Shown here in pieces: positions 1 to 6,230 of a DNA stretch of 8,838 bases. The DNA comes from Pseudopedobacter sp045629485. GTDB taxonomy: Bacteria > Bacteroidota > Bacteroidia > Sphingobacteriales > Sphingobacteriaceae. The stretch spans positions 1 through 8,838 of the forward strand of contig JAZQRF010000037.1 in assembly GCA_045629485.1 (NCBI GenBank). The letters are read 5' to 3'. The notes beneath the pieces are model-generated. The model worked only from the letters and a program-made list of their open reading frames with translations, did no database searches and was not told the DNA's origin. The translations under genes were made by a program, and so were the position numbers. Each line of letters starts with the position of its first letter. The first letter of the stretch is position 1.

Positions 1-35
1 AAAATATGATTTTCGTAGTGTATAAGTTGATAGGT

Positions 36-275
36 TTAGGTGAGTTCGTAATCTTTAACTTCCGGAAAGTTTATTCTTATGTATTCTTCTAATTCTGTTT
101 TTAGAAAAATATATTTTGCCTGTGCTTCTTTACAGGTCCATCTTCTGGTATATTTATGAGACTTTTCATCCAGTTCATAAACTTGGAATCTTTCGGAGAG
201 CTCTAAGAGCTGGTCTGAAAATTTCTTTACCATCGGATCTGATTTTAATACTTGCTTGATGGTATTCATAGGCAT
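36..275 (-). CDS. Small hypothetical protein, 79 aa
   Basis: I do not recognise a named family. The product is a soluble, charged protein with no signal peptide, membrane segment or metal-binding motif. It looks mostly helical: residues 5-32 (a KQVL...LLELSERF pattern) and 50-70 (KEAQAKYIFLKTELEEYI) have heptad-like hydrophobic spacing, with a short basic and aromatic stretch (HKYTRRWT) between them. The start is ATG at 275; a second ATG two codons in (269) is equally possible because neither has a Shine-Dalgarno sequence. The gene stands alone: its upstream neighbour on the same strand ends at 495 with a terminator at 454-484, so it should have its own promoter in 276-453, where I found no convincing TAnnTTTG box. 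That it is a real gene is inferred from the sensible amino-acid composition and the absence of any competing frame. Its function is unknown. Confidence 0.7.
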   Translation of the reverse strand: MPMNTIKQVLKSDPMVKKFSDQLLELSERFQVYELDEKSHKYTRRWTCKEAQAKYIFLKTELEEYIRINFPEVKDYELT

Positions 276-453
276 AACTTTAAAGCACCAATTTTACTTG
301 TTAAGGTAAACTTAAATTGATGATTAAAAAAATCTAAGCTTCAAAGTGTTAATTATAAATTCAAATGAACTATCAATTGTTTCTATAGTTAAACCTGTTA
401 GGTTGTCTTTAAAGATTTATATTGGTCGAAGGAAGAAAGATGTTTAAATCAAA

Positions 454-484
454 AAGCATGAGACTGAAATCCAATCCCATGCTT
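454..484 (-). terminator. Rho-independent terminator of the nucleotidyltransferase gene
   Basis: Read on the minus strand, AAGCATG and CATGCTT form a perfect 7-bp outer stem. It continues inward through GGATT against AGTCT with two G-U pairs, giving a 12-bp stem and a 7-nt loop. A run of five T follows on the minus strand. It lies 10 nt beyond the stop codon of the nucleotidyltransferase gene at 495, the normal position for an intrinsic terminator. Confidence 0.75.
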
Positions 485-494
485 ATAGGAATAA

Positions 495-1394
495 TTACCA
501 GAGTTTCTCCGGATAAACTCCGGCTTCTACTAATTTATTTATGCTATTCTGTACAATGGGCTTATCCTCTTTATAGGTTACACCAAACCACTTCTCATCA
601 GTTGGTATAACTTTAAAATTGCATTCTCCTGTTTTGATGAGATGATCAGCAATTAAAGGAATAAAGAATTCGGCTTTGGGTTTATCTGCATTATTTTTAA
701 CAAATTCAATGAAAAGCTTTTCAGTAATAGGGAAAACCGAAGGAGTAAATCCCCAAAAGTTCATGGAAACAGGAGTAGAGGCATCTAAAGGAAATTCCTT
801 GCCATCTTCTTCGAAAACAATTCCACCATCTTTAGGGTATACTTTAGTTCTTTCGTTAATTGCGATTAAATTTCCTTCTGCATTTGCCTGGCAAACCCCT
901 CTTGAGACCGAACCATTTTCTGAGAGCGTGTTCCCAATCTTATAACCTACCATACAGTAAGAAGTGTCTGATGATTCGTTATTTAAAAAATCAACCATTT
1001 TTTCAAAAGCTTCGTAACCGTAATAATCATCTGCATTTATCACGCAAAATGGCTCGTTAATTTGGTTTTTGGCTTCTAAAATAGCATGTCCGGTTCCCCA
1101 GGGTTTTTCTCTAAAGATCTCCTGGTCGATCCCGTATTTCTTTAAATCAAAAGTTTGGTATACGTAATCAGTTTCAACTTTACCTTTTAATTTTTCTTCG
1201 AATATGGCTTTGAAATTTTTCTCAAATTCTTCACGAATAATGAAAGTGATTTTTCCAAATCCAGCATTTATTGCGTCATATATAGAATAGTCTATGATCG
1301 TTTCTCCATTTGGACCAAATCCATCCGTTTGTTTCATGCTTCCGTAGCGGCTTGCCATACCTGCTGCCAGAATTAATAAGGTGGGTTTTTTCAT
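495..1394 (-). CDS. Sugar-phosphate-type nucleotidyltransferase (NTP_transferase fold), 299 aa
   Basis: The protein is predicted to transfer a nucleotidyl group from an NTP to a phosphorylated sugar or similar substrate, in the cytoplasm. The N-terminal signature LAAGMASRYGSMKQ (residues 9-22) is the nucleotide-binding loop of this fold, with the conserved Arg16 and Lys21. KPWGTGHAI (97-105) is the base-binding segment, and the NADDYYG motif (120-126) has the aspartates that bind the catalytic metal. SMNFWGF (210-216) and WFGVTYKED (269-277) also fit the bacterial nucleotidyltransferase group. There is no C-terminal left-handed beta-helix, so it is a single-domain form rather than a GlmU- or GlgC-like enzyme. 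The start is ATG at 1394, followed by a basic Lys-Lys and a beta strand leading into the loop. No sugar kinase or phosphotransferase gene lies beside it, so the substrate cannot be named. It has its own terminator downstream and another gene's terminator upstream, so it is probably monocistronic. Confidence 0.88.
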   Translation of the reverse strand: MKKPTLLILAAGMASRYGSMKQTDGFGPNGETIIDYSIYDAINAGFGKITFIIREEFEKNFKAIFEEKLKGKVETDYVYQTFDLKKYGIDQEIFREKPWGTGHAILEAKNQINEPFCVINADDYYGYEAFEKMVDFLNNESSDTSYCMVGYKIGNTLSENGSVSRGVCQANAEGNLIAINERTKVYPKDGGIVFEEDGKEFPLDASTPVSMNFWGFTPSVFPITEKLFIEFVKNNADKPKAEFFIPLIADHLIKTGECNFKVIPTDEKWFGVTYKEDKPIVQNSINKLVEAGVYPEKLW

Positions 1395-1480
1395 TTAATT
1401 AATTTCAAAGTATTTAGATGCTTAATAAGGCTTCGATAATTTTTTTCTAAGTTATAGAATTTATTATTATTGAGAAATAA

Positions 1481-1511
1481 AAAATGGCACCCAATACCTG
1501 GGTGCCATTTT
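1481..1511 (-). terminator. Strong rho-independent terminator after the S9 gene
   Basis: A perfect 13-bp inverted repeat (AAAATGGCACCCA against TGGGTGCCATTTT) surrounds a 5-nt loop. On the minus strand the stem runs into six T. It starts 15 nt after the stop codon of the S9 gene (1527), so it closes the M42-S9 transcription unit. It also insulates the nucleotidyltransferase gene, whose start is about 87 nt further along. Confidence 0.9.
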
Positions 1512-1526
1512 TATATTTGAATCGGG

Positions 1527-4016
1527 TTACTTTTTAATATAGTTAGCAGAATTACCGGCTGTGATATCGTTTTTGTTTTTAACGTATGTTTTAAGCCAGT
1601 TGTCCATTTCCCAAAGCATATGTAAAACAGATTCTTTTGCTGTATATTGATGGGTTTCTTTTGGTAAAATCACTAGTCTGGAAGCTGATTCCTGGCCTGC
1701 TAAAGCATTAAAAAACCTTTCACTTTGATAGGCAGGCATTTCAGGATGCTCGTCATTTTCTCCATGAATCAATAATAAGGGTGCTTTTATCTTATGAATA
1801 TAATTAAAAGGAGAAATTTGTTGATAAACTTCCGGGCTTTCCCATAGTGTTCTTTCTTCAAACTGAAAACCAAAAGGATCAAATGTCCTGTTATAGGCCC
1901 CGCTTCTTGCGATCCCAGCAGCAAACAGATTGGTATGTGCTAACAGATTTGCAGCTGTGAATGCACCATATCCGTGTCCGCCAATGGCTATTCTTTTAGC
2001 ATCAGCGATACCCAATTCATTTAATCTATGAATGGCAGCGGTAGCATTATCTTTCAGCTGAGCGATAAAAGTATCATTAGGCTGGTCGTTACTTTCGCCA
2101 AGAATCGGCATTGCTGCATGATCTAACACAGCGAAACCCTGGGTAGCCCAAAACACGGGTGAGTTCCAGCTCACATCTATAAATTGGTAAGGAGAAACCC
2201 TCATTTGTTCTGCAGCAGCAGTAGTTTTGTAATCTGTGGGATTAGACCATATCAAAACCGGTAACTTGCCCTGTGAACGGGAATAATTTTTCGGAAGATA
2301 TAATGTACCGGAAAGCGCTAACTTATCAGAAGAACGTTTATAAAAAATTTGTTCCTTTATTACAGAAAGTCCGGGGTTAGGGTTGGCAAAATAGGTGAGC
2401 TGTTTGCCACGTTTTCCATTAATATCTAATGCGAAATAATTGGCAGGCTCCATCTCTGATTCTCTACTGATAATTAGCTTTTCTTTGTTGTCGAAGTATA
2501 AGGGTATTTCGTAGTATGGCGCTTTAGACCGGAAAATAGTGTCGGTAAGTTTTGTTTTAACATTAAACTGAAGCAGAAACGGACGGTTTCCAAGTGCTGA
2601 TCCTCCTTCTGAGAAAGAAAAAATGTTTACATTGTTAGGATCGGCAACCCGTCTAAACTGGTTATAAGATAACAATAGAACATCTCGATTAAACTCGTTT
2701 TTCATGGTAACAAATTTGCCCGGATCATTATAAGCATCCTCATAATACCTGTCCCATAAATTAACACGATAGGAGGCATTAGAAGGTTTAATAAATACCC
2801 TTCTTTCTCCACGGGTTTTAAACCAGCGTTCGGTTACCATCGCTATTTGATCATCACCCCAAACAATAGAATGAAATCTTAAATAACATTGGGCTAATTT
2901 AACCACTCTCTCAGAACCGGCCTCCTGCATATAAATGATATCTTTAATGGATATTCTTTTAGAAGGATCGCCTTCATCCTGGGCTTCTACCCAAATATAA
3001 GTTTGTGGTTTGTCAGAACGCCATTGATAAGCTCTCGGACCGGTAATAACTGCATCAAATCCGGCGGGCAGATGATCAGCCAAAGGTGCCTGGGCTAGCT
3101 TACGGACAAGCTTACCATATTTATCGAAAATCTCGGTGTGGTAAGGAAAATATTCTAAGGGCACCGTATAAGAATAAGGTTTATCTATAGTAGATATCAT
3201 CACCATATTGCCGTCTGGTGAAAAGTTAAAATCCCGATAAATCCCCGGACGGTTAAAATTTACTGCCAGTCCATTTAAATAAACGATTTTGAGCTGTGAA
3301 GTAAGGTAGTAGTCAAAAAGTGCTTCGTCTTTTGAATCCTTTAAAAGATCAGGATATGTTTTGGAAACGCCCGGTTTTGCAGAATTTTCCATCACTGTCG
3401 GACCCGACGGGATATCCTGTGTACTAAAGTCTTTCCTGTTATCGACAATAAATTTTGCTAAAATTGTTTCTCCATTGGATGCCCATTCATATAATTTACC
3501 ATAGGCTTCATTTAATGAGAAATTAGTTAATCTCTGAGTTTCTTTAGTTGGTAAATAAGCTACCCATAACTGTACGGCATTATCCTTTTTTATGCTAAAG
3601 GCTATCCGGTTCTCATCAGGGGAAAACGTTACGTTCCCGATTAAAGCATCTTTAGGGAGACCATTGAGTTTGAATTCTTCAGATGTATTGATATTTTTTA
3701 TGAAAATATCAGAGTAATAGGAGGCATTTATGTTTGTATTGTTTGCCGGATTAACTTTTAGTCCGGCTAATTTTAAGAAAGGCAACGATATTTCCTTTAT
3801 CGAGGAGTAGGAGGGCTTCTGTAGAACAGCCAAAAAATTTCCCTTTCCGCTAATAATGATATCCCGTTTAACAGAATTTTCAATAATATCTGTTATTTCC
3901 TGGGGAGGCTTTTTATAAGAAAGATTTTCCTGAGCAAAAGAGGTTGGTGTGATAAGGAGAACCGGGATCATGAAGACCCCGGTGAGCTTTAATAAATTAT
4001 TGAAAGTTTTAATCAT
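1527..4016 (-). CDS. Exported S9 prolyl-oligopeptidase-like protein lacking the nucleophile serine (predicted pseudo-peptidase), 829 aa
   Basis: I place the start at ATG 4016; the reading frame also offers a TTG at 4031, but the ATG gives a cleaner signal peptide. Residues 1-28 form a Sec signal (Lys3, a hydrophobic core, a likely cut after Ala28 in SFA-Q), so the protein should reach the periplasm. Residues of about 40-545 look like a beta-propeller, with PD40-like turns such as FSPDENRIAFS (about 131-141) and FSPDGNMVMIS (about 265-275). An alpha/beta-hydrolase domain follows from about 560 to 810. It matches the Bacteroidota S9 group closely (SPVFWATQGFAVLD, QPNDTF, ARSGAYNRT). The nucleophile elbow, normally GHSYG, reads GHGYG: Gly682 replaces serine. 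The other triad members appear intact: Asp755 in HGEND and His789 in KETHQY. No other GxSxG stands in the domain. Peptidase activity is therefore doubtful, and a binding or regulatory role is possible. The gene lies 32 nt after the M42 gene, probably in one operon. Confidence 0.9.
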   Translation of the reverse strand: MIKTFNNLLKLTGVFMIPVLLITPTSFAQENLSYKKPPQEITDIIENSVKRDIIISGKGNFLAVLQKPSYSSIKEISLPFLKLAGLKVNPANNTNINASYYSDIFIKNINTSEEFKLNGLPKDALIGNVTFSPDENRIAFSIKKDNAVQLWVAYLPTKETQRLTNFSLNEAYGKLYEWASNGETILAKFIVDNRKDFSTQDIPSGPTVMENSAKPGVSKTYPDLLKDSKDEALFDYYLTSQLKIVYLNGLAVNFNRPGIYRDFNFSPDGNMVMISTIDKPYSYTVPLEYFPYHTEIFDKYGKLVRKLAQAPLADHLPAGFDAVITGPRAYQWRSDKPQTYIWVEAQDEGDPSKRISIKDIIYMQEAGSERVVKLAQCYLRFHSIVWGDDQIAMVTERWFKTRGERRVFIKPSNASYRVNLWDRYYEDAYNDPGKFVTMKNEFNRDVLLLSYNQFRRVADPNNVNIFSFSEGGSALGNRPFLLQFNVKTKLTDTIFRSKAPYYEIPLYFDNKEKLIISRESEMEPANYFALDINGKRGKQLTYFANPNPGLSVIKEQIFYKRSSDKLALSGTLYLPKNYSRSQGKLPVLIWSNPTDYKTTAAAEQMRVSPYQFIDVSWNSPVFWATQGFAVLDHAAMPILGESNDQPNDTFIAQLKDNATAAIHRLNELGIADAKRIAIGGHGYGAFTAANLLAHTNLFAAGIARSGAYNRTFDPFGFQFEERTLWESPEVYQQISPFNYIHKIKAPLLLIHGENDEHPEMPAYQSERFFNALAGQESASRLVILPKETHQYTAKESVLHMLWEMDNWLKTYVKNKNDITAGNSANYIKK

Positions 4017-4048
4017 ATCAAATGAGAGCAATAAACAAAAACAGGAGC

Positions 4049-5158
4049 TTATTTAATATACCTGAAATCTTGTCCGTCTTTTATGTTTAACAGCGTCTGA
4101 TAAATTAACCTGATGACATTATCAACATCGTCTTTATGAATCATTTCTACTGTAGTGTGCATATACCTTAACGGTAAAGATATCAAAGCAGATACAACGC
4201 CTTCGTTAGAATATGCGAAAGCATCAGTATCTGTACCTGTAGACCGGGAAGAGGCTTGTCTTTGGAAAGGAATATCGTTTTTCTGTGCTGTTTCTACCAG
4301 CAGCTTATTCAAATTGACATGTACAGCCGGAGCGTAAGAGATTACTGGTCCTTTTCCTGCTGATAAATCTCCTTGAGTAATCTTATTTATCATGGGAGTA
4401 GTAGTATCGTGAGTTACATCGGTAATAATGGCAACATCGGGTTTAATCCTGTGTGCGATCATTTCTGCACCGCGTAAACCAATTTCTTCCTGAACTGCAT
4501 TTACGATGTAAAGACCAAAAGGGAGGTTGTTTTTGTTCTCGTGAAGTAAGCGGGCAACTTCGGCAATCATAAAACCGCCTGCTCTGTTATCTAAGGCTCT
4601 GCCAACATAATACCTGTCGTTAAGAACCATAAATTCATCTTCGTAGGTGATTACACAACCTACGTGAATTCCTAATTTTTCTACTTCTTCTTTAGAAGTG
4701 CAGCCGCAATCTAAAAATATGTTTTTTAACTGAGGCGCTTCTTCTTTCTCTCCGCCATGGCGGGTGTGAATTGCCGGCCAGCCAAAAACTGCCTTCACAA
4801 TCCCATTATCGGTATGGATATTTACTCTTTTAGACGGAGCAATCTGATGATCAGACCCGCCATTTCTGATGACATATATTAAACCGTCACTGGTAATGTA
4901 ATTAACAAACCAGGAAATCTCATCGGCATGAGCCTCAATTACTACTTTGTACTTGGCTTTTGGATTGATCACACCAACTGCAGTCCCGTAATTATCTACA
5001 TAATGTTCATCTATATATGGTTTAATATAATCTAACCATAATTTTTGTCCTTCCCATTCAAAACCAGTAGGAGAAGGGTTGTTTATATATTTTTCAAAAA
5101 ACGCTAAAGATGTTTCGTTTACTATTGCGGATTTTTCCTGATCTTTTTTCTTTGCCAT
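4049..5158 (-). CDS. M42-family metallo-aminopeptidase (TET-like), 369 aa
   Basis: This is a cytoplasmic di-metal peptidase of the M42 family, whose members remove N-terminal residues from short peptides and usually assemble into hollow tetrahedral dodecamers. The expected metal and catalytic residues are present: His77 and Asp79 in EAHADE, Asp190 in ALDNRAGG, the Glu224-Glu225 pair in QEEIGLRGAE (general base plus ligand), Asp247 in TDVTHD, and His334 in LRYMHTTVEMIHKDD. The SSRSTGTDTDAF segment (304-314) is also typical. The length suits the family. No signal peptide is seen: the start MAKKKDQEK is basic but has no hydrophobic core. ATG 5158 is the only sensible start. A candidate promoter box lies 18 nt upstream (5177-5184), and the S9 gene follows after 32 nt, so the two peptidase-fold genes are likely cotranscribed. 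The substrate preference (acidic, hydrophobic or basic) cannot be read from the sequence. Confidence 0.95.
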   Translation of the reverse strand: MAKKKDQEKSAIVNETSLAFFEKYINNPSPTGFEWEGQKLWLDYIKPYIDEHYVDNYGTAVGVINPKAKYKVVIEAHADEISWFVNYITSDGLIYVIRNGGSDHQIAPSKRVNIHTDNGIVKAVFGWPAIHTRHGGEKEEAPQLKNIFLDCGCTSKEEVEKLGIHVGCVITYEDEFMVLNDRYYVGRALDNRAGGFMIAEVARLLHENKNNLPFGLYIVNAVQEEIGLRGAEMIAHRIKPDVAIITDVTHDTTTPMINKITQGDLSAGKGPVISYAPAVHVNLNKLLVETAQKNDIPFQRQASSRSTGTDTDAFAYSNEGVVSALISLPLRYMHTTVEMIHKDDVDNVIRLIYQTLLNIKDGQDFRYIK

Positions 5159-5176
5159 TAACAGTGATTTTTATTG

Positions 5177-5184
5177 CAAATATA
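5177..5184 (-). promoter_or_regulatory. Candidate Bacteroidota -7 promoter box for the M42-S9 operon
   Basis: The minus strand reads TATATTTG, an exact match to the Bacteroidota -7 consensus TAnnTTTG, 18 nt before the ATG of the M42 gene. No good TTG is visible at the usual 19-21 nt spacing further upstream, so only half of the promoter is supported. If it is used, the leader is about ten nucleotides long. The GNAT gene ends just upstream with no terminator, so read-through is also possible. Confidence 0.5.
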
Positions 5185-5219
5185 ATATTGCTATGTAGGA
5201 TTAACTTATAACGTGGAAA

Positions 5220-5639
5220 TTAAGATAAAATGTTTAATTCTTTTTTCATGATAATGTAATTAATCCCCGAGCGGGAGAATTTATCTTTTGTTTCCTCAAA
5301 ACCCAGCTTCTTATAAAAATTTGTTGCACTCTCCCGGGCATTACACCATAAAGAAGATTTACTTTCCTGTATAGCAAAAGCGATAATATATTTTAGTAAT
5401 AAGGTACCATACCCTTTATGTTGATAATCCTGATGTGTGGCAAATTTCCTGAACTGCATAGCGCTGCCTTTGTCAAATACAGAAACTATACTGATTAATT
5501 GATTGTCTGAGAAAAGTCCGAAATGTATCCCCTCTAAATCTTCCTCCAGCTTCATTTCATGGATGGGAAGATGAGGATACAGCTCTTTTTGTCTCAATCT
5601 CCAGGTTAATTCATGTCTGATCTGTTCGATTTGTATCAT
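5220..5639 (-). CDS. GNAT-family N-acetyltransferase, 139 aa
   Basis: The product is predicted to move an acetyl group from acetyl-CoA to an amine in the cytoplasm. The acetyl-CoA pyrophosphate loop is clear: FRKFATHQDYQHKGYGTLLL (63-82) holds Gln73-x-x-Gly76-x-Gly78, preceded by a beta strand and followed by a helix. The NFYKKLGFEE element (107-116) is the usual fourth motif. The N-terminal part (LRQKELYPHLPIHEMKLEED, 15-34, followed by IHFGLF) resembles ElaA/YybD-like acetyltransferases of unknown substrate. The start is ATG at 5639, and the length is normal for a single GNAT domain. It lies 61 nt upstream of the M42 gene on the same strand with no terminator between them, so partial cotranscription with the peptidase genes is possible. 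It is divergent from the 113-aa gene at 5822. The substrate is unknown. Confidence 0.88.
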   Translation of the reverse strand: MIQIEQIRHELTWRLRQKELYPHLPIHEMKLEEDLEGIHFGLFSDNQLISIVSVFDKGSAMQFRKFATHQDYQHKGYGTLLLKYIIAFAIQESKSSLWCNARESATNFYKKLGFEETKDKFSRSGINYIIMKKELNILS

Positions 5640-5683
5640 ATGGTTAAATGTCGGAATAAGATTAGGTTTTATGCATAAAAGAC

Positions 5684-5741
5684 AGTTGGTCTTTAAATAG
5701 ATACAAAAATTTTACGTTTAAAAGAGAAAAAAAGTTGGTCT
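5684..5741. repeat. 9-bp direct repeat AGTTGGTCT in a divergent promoter region
   Basis: AGTTGGTCT occurs at 5684-5692 and again at 5733-5741, 49 bp apart from start to start. Both copies lie between the divergent GNAT gene and the 113-aa protein gene. The spacing is close to a whole number of helical turns, which would suit two sites for one DNA-binding protein. A chance match in a 182-nt AT-rich gap is also possible. Confidence 0.35.
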
Positions 5742-5768
5742 ATTTGATTTGAAAACTCAAAAAAAATA

Positions 5769-5776
5769 TAAATTTG
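5769..5776 (+). promoter_or_regulatory. Candidate Bacteroidota -7 box for the small-protein gene and SulP cluster
   Basis: TAAATTTG matches TAnnTTTG exactly and lies 45 nt before the ATG at 5822. Two possible TTTG -33 elements stand upstream (5743-5746 and 5748-5751). They give spacers of 22 and 17 nt, bracketing rather than matching the usual 19-21. The position predicts a leader of roughly 40 nt containing the palindrome at 5787-5803. Confidence 0.5.
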
Positions 5777-5786
5777 GAAACAGTTT

Positions 5787-5803
5787 AGGACGTTGAACGT
5801 TCT
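5787..5803. promoter_or_regulatory. Palindromic operator-like site near the predicted transcription start
   Basis: AGGACGTTGAACGTTCT is a 17-bp interrupted palindrome centred on G5795, with seven of eight symmetric positions pairing. It begins 10 nt after the candidate -7 box, so it would cover the first transcribed bases, a usual place for a repressor. It ends directly before the purine-rich AAAGGAAAG (5804-5812), a possible ribosome binding site 9 nt from the ATG. No regulator gene is present in the window. Confidence 0.4.
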
Positions 5804-5821
5804 AAAGGAAAGCTAATTTAA

Positions 5822-6163
5822 ATGAATAGAGATTCATGTAAACTTCTGATAGGGATCATTTTCCTGACTGTTTTTACAGTAAAAATGGGCTTGTCAATTG
5901 CGCCCCTAGTTTTTACTATAGATAAGGAAACAGTTAATGCTGTGATTATGCAGTTAGAACTGGAGAGCCAGGCAAAAGATGCGAACGATTCTGTTAAAGA
6001 CATGAATAAGTTTGTTAAGAAAGGTGCCGATCTCCTACATGATTACCAATTCCATTTAAAACCATTAAGTACAGATTGCAATTTAAGGTTTTACACCAAA
6101 ACGAGGCCTTATATCAATTCATTTTACCCGTCTGTACTTACTCCGCCTCCCAATTACGCCTAG
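5822..6163 (+). CDS. Small membrane-anchored or secreted protein of unknown function, 113 aa
   Basis: I do not recognise a named domain. Residues 7-32 (CKLLIGIIFLTVFT, Lys21, then GLSIAPLVF) are a hydrophobic N-terminus that could be an uncleaved anchor or a signal peptide. A charged, probably helical stretch follows (33-75, rich in Lys, Asp and Glu), then an aromatic part and a proline-rich end (FYPSVLTPPPNYA, 101-113). From memory, small Bacteroidota proteins with such a Pro-rich tail precede transporter genes in other genomes; I could not check this. Support for a real gene: a TAnnTTTG box, a purine-rich AAAGGAAAG 9 nt before the ATG (rare in this window), an in-frame stop directly before the ATG, and a gap of only 67 nt to the SulP gene on the same strand. 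The frame opposite (5818-6003, minus) is a shadow. Function unknown; an accessory role for the permease is only inferred from position. Confidence 0.7.
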   Translation: MNRDSCKLLIGIIFLTVFTVKMGLSIAPLVFTIDKETVNAVIMQLELESQAKDANDSVKDMNKFVKKGADLLHDYQFHLKPLSTDCNLRFYTKTRPYINSFYPSVLTPPPNYA

Positions 6164-6174
6164 TTATCCCTTTT

Positions 6175-6196
6175 GTTAAACGTCTGTTCGTTTAAC
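6175..6196. promoter_or_regulatory. Perfect 8-bp inverted repeat between the small gene and SulP
   Basis: GTTAAACG (6175-6182) and CGTTTAAC (6189-6196) are exact inverted repeats around a 6-nt loop. The repeat lies 11 nt after the stop of the 113-aa gene and 34 nt before the SulP ATG. It is followed only by TTTC, so it is a weak intrinsic terminator at best. An attenuating hairpin, an mRNA-processing stem or an operator all fit. A poor promoter match (TTTG 6172-6175, TAACTTTC 6193-6200) overlaps it. Confidence 0.45.
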
Positions 6197-6230
6197 TTTC
6201 ACAATTCATCATTAGTAATTATTAAATTTT

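Noticed and set aside
422..610. Plus-strand open frame of 62 codons
   Set aside because: It crosses the terminator hairpin at 454-484 and overlaps the end of the well-supported nucleotidyltransferase gene on the other strand; no protein-like features.
676..1060. Two plus-strand frames opposite the nucleotidyltransferase gene
   Set aside because: Antisense shadows of a gene with clear family motifs; no start signals and no recognisable protein.
1395..1480. Promoter for the nucleotidyltransferase gene at a TACTTTG on the minus strand (about 1413-1419)
   Set aside because: It has one base too few between TA and TTTG and no TTG at the right distance, so it is too weak to list.
4017..4031. Upstream TTG start for the S9 gene, adding five residues
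   Set aside because: The codon at 4029-4031 is TTG, while an ATG at 4014-4016 gives a better-formed signal peptide and no ribosome binding site favours the TTG.
4155..4337. Plus-strand open frame of 60 codons opposite the M42 gene
   Set aside because: It lies wholly within the reverse complement of conserved catalytic motifs, so its sequence is fixed by the real gene.
5176..5191. Apparent inverted repeat GCAAATATAATATTGC around the M42 promoter
   Set aside because: Only the four outer base pairs match; the centre is AT-rich and unpaired, so it is not better than chance.
5818..6003. Minus-strand frame opposite the 113-aa gene
   Set aside because: The plus-strand frame has a promoter box, a purine-rich ribosome site and operon context, whereas the minus frame has none of these.
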